Positions 52,173 to 60,694 of a stretch of DNA of 64,000 nt are shown piece by piece. The stretch is from contig JAPKZB010000096.1 in assembly GCA_026393985.1 (NCBI GenBank), forward strand, positions 42,721 to 106,720, read 5' to 3'. The position numbers and the translations under genes are program-made. The notes below the pieces were generated by a model. It had not been told where the DNA came from. It did no database searches and was given only the letters and a program-made list of their open reading frames with translations. The DNA is from Acidobacteriota bacterium (GTDB taxonomy: Bacteria; Acidobacteriota; Terriglobia; Bryobacterales; Bryobacteraceae). The number at the start of each line of letters is the position of its first letter. The first letter of the stretch is position 1.

Positions 52173-53210
52173 TTAAAGAGTGAGCATATCGCACGCCTGC
52201 AGCAGCACGCGGTGCGTCATCAAATCATGGGCGGCGCTGTAAACCGGCTGCCCGCGCTGGCCCATCACGGCCGCCAACTCGGCAAAGTCCGGCGTGTAGC
52301 CCAACCCCGGCGGGTAGGGCGGGGAAAGCGTCTGCCGGCCCGCCGCGTACGGCCCCGCCGCCTCCTGCAACTCCACCGTCAGCGACGAGCCCGTATACGG
52401 CTGCACCCTCGCCCACCCGTTCGTCCCGCGAATCTCCAGGTACCGCTGCTGATTCCCCTGCGGCAGATACCCCGCCATCGAAATCTCCGCCAGCGCCCCC
52501 GCGTACTCGAGAATCGCCACGCAGTTATCCGCCAGTCCGTCGCTGCCGTGCCGCGCCAGCACCCCGGTCACCTGCTTCGGCTCCCCCAGCAGCCACGTCG
52601 CCCGGTCAATCAGATGGCAGCCCTCTGAAAACATCATCCCGCCCCGGTACTTCGCCAGATGCTTCCGCTCGGCCGCTCCAATCGGCTTGTCGATGGACGC
52701 CCGAAACCGGTACACCCGCCCCAGCCACCCCTGCTTGGCCGCCTCCATCGCCGCCATCATCGCCGGATGGTAGCGCCACTGGTAACCCATCTGCACCACC
52801 AGCCCCCGCTTGCCCGCCTCCCCCAGCAGCCGCCGGAAACTCTCCCAGTTCGCCCCCGGCGGCTTATCCAGATGGACAAACTTCCCCGCCGCCACCGCCC
52901 GGTGCGCGTACTCAAGATTCGTATCCGGGTCGGCAAACTCAATCGCCACCATCCCGATCCCCGCGTCCCCCAGCACCTCCTCCACCCGCAGCCGCGGCAC
53001 CTCCCCAAACGCCGGCCCCACCGCCGGGTCCCCCGCCTCCGGCCGGCAAACGCCCAGAAACTCGTACTCCCGCATGCTCCGCAGCGCCAGCACTTTGCTA
53101 TGCGCATGGCCATGGCCCGTGCCGATCATCGCCGCCCGAATCCGCGCCGGCTCCGCCCCGGCCATCACCCCGCCCGCCGCCGCGGCCAAGGCAAACTCCC
53201 GCCGTCTCAC
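52173..53210 (-). CDS. Gfo/Idh/MocA oxidoreductase, module 1 short paralogue
   Basis: A 345-residue protein from a GTG that overlaps the cupin stop (GTGA). It has a twin-arginine-like leader (MRRREFALAAAAGGVMAGAE), a Rossmann domain with AAMIGTGHGHAHSKVLAL, and the KP motif in FVHLDKPPGANWESFRRLL. A C-terminal domain has MMFSEGCHLIDRATWLLGEP and ADNCVAILEYAGALAEISM. The GTGHGHAH loop is unusual for this superfamily, which mostly reads GxGxxG with smaller residues, and it recurs as GTQHSHFGGK in the paralogue at 56.0 kb. Probably a carbohydrate oxidoreductase that works with its neighbour. Confidence 0.82.
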   Translation of the reverse strand: MRRREFALAAAAGGVMAGAEPARIRAAMIGTGHGHAHSKVLALRSMREYEFLGVCRPEAGDPAVGPAFGEVPRLRVEEVLGDAGIGMVAIEFADPDTNLEYAHRAVAAGKFVHLDKPPGANWESFRRLLGEAGKRGLVVQMGYQWRYHPAMMAAMEAAKQGWLGRVYRFRASIDKPIGAAERKHLAKYRGGMMFSEGCHLIDRATWLLGEPKQVTGVLARHGSDGLADNCVAILEYAGALAEISMAGYLPQGNQQRYLEIRGTNGWARVQPYTGSSLTVELQEAAGPYAAGRQTLSPPYPPGLGYTPDFAELAAVMGQRGQPVYSAAHDLMTHRVLLQACDMLTL

Positions 53211-53992
53211 GGCGCCTTCGTTCCCGGCGCCTTCACCTGAATCAACTCGCTCGGCGCCGTCGCCTCCACCCGCAAGTCCGCCGCCCCTTGAATAAACACC
53301 GTGTCCCGCTCCCCGGCCTCATATACCTTCCCCGCCTGGTCCGTCACCCGCACCGCCCCCTTCCACACAAACAGCAGCTCCTCGCCCCCCGCCGCCACCT
53401 GCGTCCGAAACTTCGTCCCCGGCTGCAACTGCCGCCGGATCCCCGCCGCCCGGTTCGAACCCTGCTCCGGGCCCGTAAACGCCCCCGCCTTCCGCGCCCG
53501 GAACGGCACGTACTTCACCGCCCCCGGCGTAATCACGCCCTTCGGCGCCGCCGCCCCCGGCCGCTTCGAATCCCGCGCCCCCGTGTACAAAATCAAATCC
53601 GGCGGGTTCTGAAAGCTGATCATCACCGCCTCCCCCGTCCCCGCCGTAATCGTCCCGTGAATCTGCCCCGTCGGCACAAATGCGCACTCCCCGGCCCGGA
53701 ACAGATGCCGCGCATCGCCCTGCCGCAGGTTCACCTCGCCCTCCAGCACCAGAATCGTATCGTCCGAGTAATCATGCACGTGCTGCGCAAACTCCGACCC
53801 CGGCTTCGAAACCGAAAGGTTCAACGTCGTATTCTTCGCCCCCAGGCCGGGATGAATAATCCGCCGCGACGTCACCTCGCCCATCCGGAACGGATCACTC
53901 TCGGAAAACTTCACCACGCGAATACTCTGCGCCGGCAGCAAACCCACCCCGGCGGCGAGCGTCAGCAGAAAACCATGCGATAAATGGATCAC
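53207..53992 (-). CDS. Exported bicupin-like protein
   Basis: A 261-residue protein from a GTG with a signal peptide (FLLTLAAGVGLLPAQ). The N-terminal cupin keeps FAQHVHDYSDDTILVLEGEVNL and CAFVPTGQIHGTI, which supply the metal-binding His residues. A second cupin-like half (about 140-261) reads LQPGTKFRTQVAAGGEELLFVWKGAV and lacks the paired histidines. Such proteins bind or isomerise sugars, or sense small ligands. It heads the oxidoreductase genes with a GTGA overlap, which suggests a shared carbohydrate substrate. Divergent to the hydroxypyruvate-isomerase-like gene. Confidence 0.75.
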   Translation of the reverse strand: MIHLSHGFLLTLAAGVGLLPAQSIRVVKFSESDPFRMGEVTSRRIIHPGLGAKNTTLNLSVSKPGSEFAQHVHDYSDDTILVLEGEVNLRQGDARHLFRAGECAFVPTGQIHGTITAGTGEAVMISFQNPPDLILYTGARDSKRPGAAAPKGVITPGAVKYVPFRARKAGAFTGPEQGSNRAAGIRRQLQPGTKFRTQVAAGGEELLFVWKGAVRVTDQAGKVYEAGERDTVFIQGAADLRVEATAPSELIQVKAPGTKAP

Positions 53993-53998
53993 GGCGTT

Positions 53999-54004
53999 AT
54001 TGTA
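53999..54004 (-). promoter_or_regulatory. Putative -10 box of the cupin operon
   Basis: TACAAT on the minus strand lies 6 nt before the GTG at 53992, matching the PhyH gene in both hexamer and spacing. Confidence 0.45.
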
Positions 54005-54023
54005 TAGCAGCCTCCCGGCGGAA

Positions 54024-54029
54024 GATAAT
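54024..54029 (+). promoter_or_regulatory. Putative -10 box of the Hyi-like gene
   Basis: GATAAT (5 of 6) lies 7 nt before the ATG at 54037. Together with the minus-strand TACAAT it makes a 44-nt divergent promoter region. Confidence 0.45.
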
Positions 54030-54036
54030 CGGAGCC

Positions 54037-54864
54037 ATGCCTGCTCCGGAACTCAAGCTCTCGGTCCGCGTCGAGCCCCTCTTCCCCGGCCTCCCCCTCG
54101 CCCGCCAGATCGCCCGGGTCGCCGACGCCGGCTACCAGGGCTTCGAGTTCGGCGATTGGCGCGCCTCCAACCCCGCCGAAATCACCCCGCTCAAAAACCG
54201 CCTCGGCCTCACCTGCGTGAGCCTCGTCGGCAACAAAGGCGTCAACCCTGTCGGCATGGGCCTCTGCGACCCCGCCGAACGCCCCGGCTTCCTCGCCGAA
54301 CTCCGCGCCTCTATCGAAGCCGCCCAGCGCTTTGAAGCCACCCAGATCGTCGTCCTCTCCGGCTTCCGCGTCCCCGGCCGCTCCCGCCCCGAACAGCACG
54401 ACAGCATCGTCGAAGGCCTCAAGCGCGCCCACGATCTCGTCGCCCCCGCCGGCCTCACCATCGTCGTCGAGGTCATCAACACCCTCGCCAAAATCGAACC
54501 CCTCAACCCCAAAGGCGACAACCACTCCCGCTACTATCTCGACCGTACCCCCGAAGCCTTCGAGATCATCCGCAAAGTCGGCAGCCCCTTTGTCAAAATC
54601 CTCTACGACCTCTATCACGTCCAGATCATGGAAGGAAACCTCATCGCCACCTTCCGCGAAAACCTCCCCGCCATCGGCCACCTCCACATCGCCGACGTCC
54701 CCGGCCGCAACGAACCCGGCACCGGCGAAATCCACTTCGGCAACGTCTTCCGCGCCATCCGCGACTCCGCCTACCAGGGCTTCGTCGGCATGGAGTACAT
54801 CCCCCTGCGCGACGCCATGCGCACCCTCGCCGACGTCAAAGCCCTCGCCCGCCGCCGCGACTAA
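54037..54864 (+). CDS. Hydroxypyruvate isomerase-like TIM-barrel protein
   Basis: A 275-residue cytoplasmic protein of the Hyi type: FPGLPLARQIARVADAGYQGFEFGDWRASN, LTIVVEVINTLAKIEPLNPKGDNH, FVKILYDLYHVQIMEGNLI and HLHIADVPGRNEPGTGEIHF. The metal ligands (Glu in VVEVIN, Asp in LYDLYHVQ, His in HIADVPGR, Glu in VGMEY) are present. It would interconvert hydroxypyruvate and tartronate semialdehyde or a related keto-sugar. It lies between two sets of oxidoreductase genes and may feed or drain their products. Its stop overlaps the convergent gene by 4 nt. Confidence 0.85.
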   Translation: MPAPELKLSVRVEPLFPGLPLARQIARVADAGYQGFEFGDWRASNPAEITPLKNRLGLTCVSLVGNKGVNPVGMGLCDPAERPGFLAELRASIEAAQRFEATQIVVLSGFRVPGRSRPEQHDSIVEGLKRAHDLVAPAGLTIVVEVINTLAKIEPLNPKGDNHSRYYLDRTPEAFEIIRKVGSPFVKILYDLYHVQIMEGNLIATFRENLPAIGHLHIADVPGRNEPGTGEIHFGNVFRAIRDSAYQGFVGMEYIPLRDAMRTLADVKALARRRD

Positions 54865-55991
54865 GCAGACTTCATCATCTCCTCCCACGTCACCACGCGC
54901 CGCGCGTCCATCGCCATCCGCCCCAGAATCGCCGTCAGCGAACTCTCCGCTCCCCGCACCCCCGTGTTCTCCGGCTTGCCCGTCCGGATCCGCTCCACAA
55001 ACGCCGCCACCGAATCAATCGTGATGTTCCGCGGCGACTGCTCCACCGTCTCCTGCCCCCGCCCCCGGAAATGCCGCCAGTGGTTCTCCGAAGTCTCGAT
55101 CACGCCCTTGGCCCCGAAAAACTGCTCCACCACATCCCGGTATCCCGGCGGCGCCAGCGTCATCCCCGACAACTGACCCTCCACCCCTTTCCCATAGTCG
55201 AACGCCACAAAGTTGTGGTCCCGCATATCCCCCTGCCGCCGCGTCTTGCTCCCCCCGCTCCCAATCGCGCTCAACGGCCGCCCGCCCAAAAACCAGTTCA
55301 GCACGTCAATCGAGTGCACATTGTTCTCGACAATCAAATCGCCCGACAGGTCCTTCCACTCGCCCCACCGCTGCACCTTCTCAAGGTCGGTCCGCGGCGC
55401 CGGCCGCCGCGCCTCCCCCGCCGGGTCGCCGTCGCTCTTGATAAACCGCGCAAACCCCAGATGAATCTCCCCCACCGCCCCGGAATCGGCCAGGCTCTTG
55501 GCCTTCTGATACGTCTGCGCGTACCTCCGCTGAAACCCGAACGTGATGTTCACCTTGCGGTCCGCCGCATCCGCCGCCCGCATAATCCGCTTGCAGCCCG
55601 CCACGTCCGCCGCCGCCGGCTTCTCAATGTAGATGTGCTTGCCCGACTTCACCGCCGCCTCAAAATGCTCGGCGTGCAGAAACACCGGCGTCGCAATCAA
55701 CACCGCGTCCACGTCTTTCGACTCGAGCATCTGCCGGAAGTCTTTGTACATCTGCGCCTGCTCGGCGCCCATCGCCTTTCGCGCCTGCTCCATCTTTTCG
55801 GGAAACAGGTCGCACACCGCCGTAATCCGCGCCGGCGTATGCTTGGCCATCATCGACCCCACAAACGTCCCCCGGTTCCCCGTCCCGATCACCCCCACCG
55901 CCACCGCCGAATTCGCCTGCGATCCGCGCACCGCCCCGGCCGCCACCAAACTTGCCAGCGCCGTCCGGCGCGAAATGTTCTTCGTCGTCAT
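54861..55991 (-). CDS. Gfo/Idh/MocA oxidoreductase, module 2 long paralogue
   Basis: A 376-residue protein whose ATG overlaps the upstream stop (ATGA). A Tat-like leader (KNISRRTALASLVAAGAVRG) precedes VGVIGTGNRGTFVGSMMAKH, HIYIEKPAAADVAGCKRIM and NVTFGFQRRYAQTYQKAKSL. Its ending, GVRGAESSLTAILGRMAMD...TWEEMMKSA, is nearly the same as that of the protein at 51.0-52.2 kb, so the two are recent paralogues. Role: sugar or polyol oxidoreduction, substrate unknown. Confidence 0.85.
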   Translation of the reverse strand: MTTKNISRRTALASLVAAGAVRGSQANSAVAVGVIGTGNRGTFVGSMMAKHTPARITAVCDLFPEKMEQARKAMGAEQAQMYKDFRQMLESKDVDAVLIATPVFLHAEHFEAAVKSGKHIYIEKPAAADVAGCKRIMRAADAADRKVNITFGFQRRYAQTYQKAKSLADSGAVGEIHLGFARFIKSDGDPAGEARRPAPRTDLEKVQRWGEWKDLSGDLIVENNVHSIDVLNWFLGGRPLSAIGSGGSKTRRQGDMRDHNFVAFDYGKGVEGQLSGMTLAPPGYRDVVEQFFGAKGVIETSENHWRHFRGRGQETVEQSPRNITIDSVAAFVERIRTGKPENTGVRGAESSLTAILGRMAMDARRVVTWEEMMKSA

Positions 55992-57052
55992 CCCTTTAAC
56001 TCCCCCGAGGCCCGCAACAGCGTCTCGTGCAGTAACAACTCATGGTCATAGGAGTGCTTCAGCGCCTTACCGCCGCGGATCGCCGCCCCCAACTCCTGAA
56101 AATCCGGCACAAACCGCGGCTGCGGCGGAATCGCCACATCCTGCCAACCCTCCCGGTACGGCCCCCGCGCCTGCTTCATGAACACCCGCATCCGCGGCGG
56201 ATTCGCCTCCGGATGCAGAATCACGCTCCCCTCCGTCCCCAGAATCTCGAACGAACGGTGGTCGCTCGCCCCCGCCATCTTCGCCGACTGCGTCAGTACC
56301 CCCAACGCCTTCTCAAACTCCAGCACCGCCACGTTGTTATCCGCCAGCTTGTCCGGGCTGCTCGTATGGTGCCGCAGCACGCTCTGCACCGCCTTTGGCC
56401 GCCCCAGCAGCTCCACCATCCGGTCCAGCACGTGCCCGCCGAGTTCAAACAACCCTCCGCCCTTGTACTTGGCCTCCACGTCCCGCTGCCCCTGGTCGCG
56501 ATCGGCGTCCATGCTCCCCCGCACCATGAACACCTCCCCCAGCCAGCCCTTCTGCGCCGCTTCAATGCCCGCCATCACGCCCTTATGCCACCGCCACAAA
56601 TAGCCCGTCTGCAGCAGCAGCTTCTTCCGCCGCGCCTCTTCAACCAGCTCCCGGAACGGCGCCCACCCGTTGCCCGGCGGCTTCTCCAAATGCAGATGCT
56701 TGCCCGCCACAATTACCTTCTTCCCCCACGGCACCGCCTCCCACGCCGCGCACTCCACCACAATCAACTGCAGCGAAGCGTCCGCCAGCATCTCCTCCTG
56801 GCTCATCCACCGCATCCCCCGCAGCCCCGCGTCCTGCTGCAGTTTCCCCCGCGCCGCCGCGTCCGGCTCGGCAATCCCCACCACGGCAAAGTCCGGATTG
56901 TTCCGCAGCGCGGCCAGCTTTCCGCCAAAGTGACTATGCTGCGTCCCCAGCATGCCCGTCCGCACCGGCCCCGGTCCCTGTGCCTGCCCGCTCCACCCCG
57001 TCAACGCCAGGGCGCCCGCGCCTGTCTTTTTAAAAAAGTCCCGTCTGTTCAT
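55988..57052 (-). CDS. Gfo/Idh/MocA oxidoreductase, module 2 short paralogue
   Basis: A 354-residue protein with a leader (MNRRDFFKKTGAGALALTGWSG) of the twin-arginine type. The Rossmann part reads TGMLGTQHSHFGGKLAALRN, and the KP motif is HLHLEKPPGNGWAPFRELV. The C-terminal part, GGLFELGGHVLDRMVELLGRP and ADNNVAVLEFEKAL, corresponds to the module 1 short paralogue. TATGAT lies 12 nt before the ATG, in the gap to the divergent receptor 4. The gene order short-long repeats that of 51.0-53.2 kb. Confidence 0.82.
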   Translation of the reverse strand: MNRRDFFKKTGAGALALTGWSGQAQGPGPVRTGMLGTQHSHFGGKLAALRNNPDFAVVGIAEPDAAARGKLQQDAGLRGMRWMSQEEMLADASLQLIVVECAAWEAVPWGKKVIVAGKHLHLEKPPGNGWAPFRELVEEARRKKLLLQTGYLWRWHKGVMAGIEAAQKGWLGEVFMVRGSMDADRDQGQRDVEAKYKGGGLFELGGHVLDRMVELLGRPKAVQSVLRHHTSSPDKLADNNVAVLEFEKALGVLTQSAKMAGASDHRSFEILGTEGSVILHPEANPPRMRVFMKQARGPYREGWQDVAIPPQPRFVPDFQELGAAIRGGKALKHSYDHELLLHETLLRASGELKG

Positions 57053-57091
57053 GAATCTGGCCCGATCATACTACAGCCCCGCCCCCCCAGC

Positions 57092-57120
57092 TTGACTCGC
57101 CAACACGCCTGTGATGCAAT
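57092..57120 (+). promoter_or_regulatory. Promoter of receptor 4
   Basis: TTGACT (57092-57097), a 17-nt spacer and TGCAAT (57115-57120), 8 nt before the ATG at 57129. Good -35, fair -10, and a predicted start at the initiation codon. Confidence 0.45.
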
Positions 57121-57128
57121 GCCCCACC

Positions 57129-60100
57129 ATGCGGCGCTCCTTACTTACTCTGTTGCTCCTCCTCCTCCTCCCCGCCTCCCTCCCCGCCCAGGACTCCCGC
57201 GGACAAATCCAGGGCCGCGTCATCGATCCCTCCGGCGCCACCGTCGCCTCCATCTCCGTCCGCGCCACCAACAGCGCCACTAACGTCAATACCGCCGTCA
57301 CCACCAGTAACTCCGGCGACTTCCTCCTGCCCTTCCTCGCCCCCGGCACTTACGAAGTTACCGTCGAAGCCCAGGGCTTCAAAAAATGGGTCCAGCGCGG
57401 CGTCGGCGTCCAGGTCAACGACCGCATCACCCTCAACGTCTCCCTCGAAGTCGGCAGCCTCGCCGAAACCGTCTCCGTCTCCGCCGACGCCCCCCTCGTC
57501 GACGCCGCCTCCGCCTCCCTCGGCACCGTCATCGACCAGCGCCGCGTCCTCGACCTCCCCCTCAAAGACGGCAACCCCATCATGCTCACCAGCCTCAGCC
57601 CCGGCGTCATGAACCTCTCCACCGGCGGCTGGTCCCGCCCCTTCGACAACGCCTCCCCCTCCGCCGTCGCCATCTCCGGCAACCGCTCCGGCACCCACGA
57701 ATTCACCCTCGACGGCGCACCCAATACCACCGGCGGCGGCGGCAACGTCGCCTACATCCCCCCCGCCGGCGTCGTCGAAGAGTTCAAAATCCAAACCGCC
57801 ACCTTCGACGCCGCCAACGGCTTCGCCTCCGGCGCCGTCATCAACGTCTCCCTCAAAGCCGGCACCAACAACCTCCACGGCCAGCTCTACGAGTTCTTCC
57901 AAAACCCCGTCCTCAACGCCAACAGCTACTTCAACAACCTCTCCCGCCAGCCCCGCGCCATCGTCCGCCAGAATCGCTACGGCGGCAGCGCCAGCGGCCC
58001 TCTCGTTCTCCCCAAGCTCTACAACGGCCGCAACCGCTCCTTCTGGATGTTCGGCCACGAACAGATCAAAGACACCTTCCCCCGCGAAACCATCACCACC
58101 TCCGTACCCACCCCCGCCATGCGCTCCGGCAACTTCGCCGCCCTCCTCAACGTCGGGCCGCAGTACCAGATCTACGACCCCTTTACCATCGCCTCCGCCC
58201 CCAACGGCCGCTTCAGCCGCCAGCCCCTGCCCGGCAATATCATCCCCCCCAGCCGCCTCTCCGCCGTCGGCGTCAACCTCCTCAAATACTTCCCCGAACC
58301 CAACCTCCCCGGCACCGCCGACGGCTCCAACAACTACACCATCCTCGTCCCCGACATCGACGACTTCTGGAGCCACGTCGGCCGCATCGACCACGTCATC
58401 AGCGACAAAAACCGCTTCTTCGTCCGCGGCGATGCCAACCGCCGCCGCACCATCGGCGAAAATCGCTACCGCAACGAAGCCTACGGGAATCTCTACTTCC
58501 GCAACAACATGGGCTTCGGCGCCGACCACGTCTATATCTTCAAACCCTCCCTCCTCCTCAATACCCGCTACAGCTACACCAAGTACTTCGACAACCAGGA
58601 CCCCCGCAGCCTCGGCGCCGACCTCGCCTCCCTCGGCTTCTCCCCGAACTTCGTCACCCAGGTCAACTCCATCGACGCCAAAGCCATGGCCATCCCCAAT
58701 ATCGCCATCGCCGGCTACTCCCCCCTCAGCCCCAGCGGCACCTTCCGCGCCTCCCGCGACATCCACTCCCTCGCCGCCAACGTCACGCAAATTGTCCGCA
58801 ACCACTCCCTCAAATACGGCTACGAAGGCCGCTCCTACCGCGACTTCCGCACCGACCTCGGCCTCGCCTCCGGCAACTTCACCTACAACACCGACTGGAC
58901 CCGCGGCCCCCTCGACTCCTCCCCCGCCGCCCCCATGGGCCAGTCCCTCGCCGCCTACCTGCTCGGTCTCCCCACCGGCGGCTACATCGACTTCAACGAC
59001 AACTACGCCCAGCAGGCCCTCGTCCACGGCCTCTACTTCCAGGACGACTGGAAAATCTCCCCCCGGTTCACCCTCACCCTCGGCGTCCGCTACGAACTCG
59101 GCCTCGCCACCACCGAACGCTTCAACCGCACCGTCCGCGGTTTCGCCGCCGACGCCGCCAGCCCTCTCGATGCCGCCGCCCGCGCCGCCTACGCCCGCAG
59201 CCCCCTCTCCGACCTCGCCCCCGCCGACTTCCGCGTCCGCGGCGGCCTCACCTTCGCCGGCGCCGACGGCCAGCCCCGCGGCCTCTGGACCCCCGACCGC
59301 AATAACTTCTCCCCCCGCATCGGCTTCGCCTACCAGCTCAACCGCAAAACCGCCCTCCGCGGCGGCTTCGGCCGCTTCTTCGACCTCGACCGCCAAACCG
59401 TCAACCAGTCCGGCTTCTCCCGCCGCACCCAACTCGTCACCAGCGTCGACAACGGCCTCACCTTCGCCGCCAATACCGCCAACCCCTACCCCGCCGGCAT
59501 CCAGCGCCCCAACGGCCAGGCCCAGGGCCTCCTCACCTTCGCCGGCCAGGGCGTCAGCTACTTCAACGAACGCCTCCGCACCCCCTACGCCCACCGCTGG
59601 CAGTTCAGCCTCCAGCGCGAACTCCGCAAAGACCTCGCCCTCGAACTCGCCTACGTCGGCGCCGACTCCGCCGACCTCCGCATCAACCGCCAGATGAACG
59701 CCATCCCCGCCCGCTACCTCAGCACCTCCCCCGTCCGCGACCAGGCCACCATCGACGCCCTCAACCGCCAGGTCCCCAACCCCTTCTTCCCCAATCTCCC
59801 CGGCACCGGACTCGGCGCCGCCAACACCAGCCGCGGCCAGCTCCTCCGCCCTTTCCCCCAGTTCACCGGCGTCTCCGCCGTCAACAACGACGGCCGCTCC
59901 ACCTACCACTCCCTCCAGTCCCGTCTCGAAAAGCGCTTCTCCGCCGGCTTCACCTTCATGGGCGCCTACACCTGGTCCAAGTTCATCGAAGCCACCAGCT
60001 ACCTCAACGAAGTCGACGAAAACCCCGAACGCGTCATCAGCGACCAGGACCGCACCCATCGCCTCGTCGCGAGCGGCATCTACGAACTCCCCTTCGGCCG

Positions 60101-60584
60101 CCAGCGCCAGTTTTTCGCCAACATGCCCAAAGCCGCCAACGCCCTCCTCGGCGGCTGGCAGGTGCAGGGCATCTACCAATACCAGTCCGGCCAGGCCCTC
60201 GGCTTCGGCAACGCCATCGTCACCGGCGACCTTCGCAACCTCACCCTCCCGGCCGGCGAGCGCACCATCTACCGCTGGTTCAACGTCGATGCCGGCATCG
60301 AGCGCAACCCCTCCCGCCAGCTTGGCTCGAACCTCCGCTCCCTCTCCTCCCGCTTCGGCTTCTTCCGCGCCCCGGCGCTCGACAACTGGGACCTCTCCGT
60401 CATCAAGAACGCCTACTTCACCGAGAAAACCTGGCTCGAATTCCGCTGCGAGTTCATCAACGCCTTCAACAAAACCCAGTTCTCGGCCCCCAACACCACC
60501 CCGTCGAGCACCGCCTTCGGCACCATCACGGCCACCGCCCAAATGCCCCGCATCGTACAGTTAGGCCTGAAACTCTACTTCTGA
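57129..60584 (+). CDS. Oar-like TonB-dependent receptor (receptor 4)
   Basis: 1151 residues from the ATG at 57129, which directly yields MRRSLLTLLLLLLLPASLPAQ; earlier in-frame GTG/ATG codons overlap the -10 box. A carboxypeptidase-regulatory domain (GQIQGRVIDPSGATVASISVRAT ... LAPGTYEVTVEAQGF) is followed by a plug with DQRRVLDLPLKDGNPIMLTSL and HEFTLDGAPNTTGGGG, then a barrel ending in LGLKLYF. Codons end in C almost throughout, leaving the antisense frame open for over 3 kb. Transcribed alone, with a strong hairpin after the stop. Confidence 0.87.
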   Translation: MRRSLLTLLLLLLLPASLPAQDSRGQIQGRVIDPSGATVASISVRATNSATNVNTAVTTSNSGDFLLPFLAPGTYEVTVEAQGFKKWVQRGVGVQVNDRITLNVSLEVGSLAETVSVSADAPLVDAASASLGTVIDQRRVLDLPLKDGNPIMLTSLSPGVMNLSTGGWSRPFDNASPSAVAISGNRSGTHEFTLDGAPNTTGGGGNVAYIPPAGVVEEFKIQTATFDAANGFASGAVINVSLKAGTNNLHGQLYEFFQNPVLNANSYFNNLSRQPRAIVRQNRYGGSASGPLVLPKLYNGRNRSFWMFGHEQIKDTFPRETITTSVPTPAMRSGNFAALLNVGPQYQIYDPFTIASAPNGRFSRQPLPGNIIPPSRLSAVGVNLLKYFPEPNLPGTADGSNNYTILVPDIDDFWSHVGRIDHVISDKNRFFVRGDANRRRTIGENRYRNEAYGNLYFRNNMGFGADHVYIFKPSLLLNTRYSYTKYFDNQDPRSLGADLASLGFSPNFVTQVNSIDAKAMAIPNIAIAGYSPLSPSGTFRASRDIHSLAANVTQIVRNHSLKYGYEGRSYRDFRTDLGLASGNFTYNTDWTRGPLDSSPAAPMGQSLAAYLLGLPTGGYIDFNDNYAQQALVHGLYFQDDWKISPRFTLTLGVRYELGLATTERFNRTVRGFAADAASPLDAAARAAYARSPLSDLAPADFRVRGGLTFAGADGQPRGLWTPDRNNFSPRIGFAYQLNRKTALRGGFGRFFDLDRQTVNQSGFSRRTQLVTSVDNGLTFAANTANPYPAGIQRPNGQAQGLLTFAGQGVSYFNERLRTPYAHRWQFSLQRELRKDLALELAYVGADSADLRINRQMNAIPARYLSTSPVRDQATIDALNRQVPNPFFPNLPGTGLGAANTSRGQLLRPFPQFTGVSAVNNDGRSTYHSLQSRLEKRFSAGFTFMGAYTWSKFIEATSYLNEVDENPERVISDQDRTHRLVASGIYELPFGRQRQFFANMPKAANALLGGWQVQGIYQYQSGQALGFGNAIVTGDLRNLTLPAGERTIYRWFNVDAGIERNPSRQLGSNLRSLSSRFGFFRAPALDNWDLSVIKNAYFTEKTWLEFRCEFINAFNKTQFSAPNTTPSSTAFGTITATAQMPRIVQLGLKLYF

Positions 60585-60594
60585 TCCGCCCAAC

Positions 60595-60624
60595 GGAAGC
60601 TGCCGAAACGATACATCAGCTTCC
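60595..60624 (+). terminator. Hairpin terminator of receptor 4
   Basis: GGAAGCTG (60595-60602) pairs perfectly with CAGCTTCC (60617-60624) around a 14-nt loop, 10 nt behind the stop codon. No T-run follows. A further stem (60622-60644, TCCCCGG against CCGGGG) overlaps it. Confidence 0.5.
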
Positions 60625-60659
60625 CCGGTTCCTTCGCCGGGGGAGCGCGCCAAGCCCCC

Positions 60660-60678
60660 GGTCCGTTGATCCCGGACC
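60660..60678 (-). terminator. Short hairpin behind receptor 5
   Basis: GGTCC (60660-60664) and GGACC (60674-60678) form a 5-bp stem about 16 nt beyond the receptor 5 stop on the minus strand. A weak candidate terminator in the convergent gap. Confidence 0.25.
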
Positions 60679-60694
60679 ATCTCCGGCTCACTCC

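Noticed and set aside
57141..60542. Minus-strand open frame of about 1130 codons opposite receptor 4
   Set aside because: Product is Gly/Val/Ala/Glu-rich low complexity; it arises from C-ending codons on the sense strand.
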